Source: Chromera velia (taxonomy: Eukaryota; Sar; Chromeraceae). Taken from it: 14,214 nt of DNA. Made by a program: the position numbers and the translations under genes. Where the stretch lies: contig JAHBMJ010002983.1 of the NCBI GenBank assembly GCA_018398765.1, positions 1 to 14,214 on the forward strand, given 5' to 3'. This document shows positions 14,212 through 14,214 of the stretch, one piece after another (positions within the stretch are counted from its first letter, which is position 1; every line of letters begins with the position of its first letter). The notes beneath the pieces are model-generated. The model had not been told where the DNA came from. It did no database searches and saw only the letters and a list, made by a program, of their open reading frames with translations.

Positions 14212-14214
14212 TCC

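Overview
The window looks like nuclear DNA of a eukaryotic microbe. It has spliceosomal introns (pyrimidine tract, CAG acceptor, GT donor), a chromodomain-bearing Ty3/gypsy (chromovirus-type) retrotransposon, microsatellites and long spacers, and no bacterial gene organisation. The palindrome GCATGC is strongly over-represented and GAGACG clusters locally. Both words are known from apicomplexan promoters, so an alveolate (for example a chromerid or coccidian relative) is my guess. It is weakly held, because no gene here fixes the lineage.

Layout. 1-1780: T/C/G-rich sequence with a TG microsatellite, one candidate + strand exon (115-188), poly-C tracts, five copies of a 17-bp hairpin-forming repeat, a second short repeat pair and a GT-rich stretch. 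1781-9046, minus strand: a degenerate Ty3/gypsy element. In element order it has gag (Lys-Thr-Arg start, capsid region, two zinc knuckles), then pol (protease, reverse transcriptase, RNase H, integrase, GPF module, chromodomain), then a 51-nt polypurine run on the coding strand. At least 11 in-frame stops and two frame breaks inactivate it. The integrase also lacks its expected first catalytic Asp. I could not find a pair of LTRs by eye.

8994-9431, minus strand: a 145-codon open frame without an early Met that reads like a real but unrecognised protein. It lies directly against the gag start in a different frame. 9432-12386: spacer holding a degenerate 185-bp-offset duplication, a TATA-like box, two GAGACG hairpins (one followed by T5), a GC-rich island, an AT-rich stretch, a CACGTG/CCCCAGG/TATA module, a TGCATGCA cluster with a perfect 15-bp tandem repeat, and a 20-bp perfect palindrome.

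12387 to the window end, + strand: a multi-exon host gene of unknown function. All introns are phase 0 with GTCAG donors, and the gene runs off the right edge.

The most interesting item is the gag-pol junction. Gag ends in UGA, a perfect 10-bp stem-loop starts 2 nt later, and pol is open in the +1 frame through the overlap. This resembles the antizyme-type +1 recoding arrangement and may be a relic of how the element made Gag-Pol.
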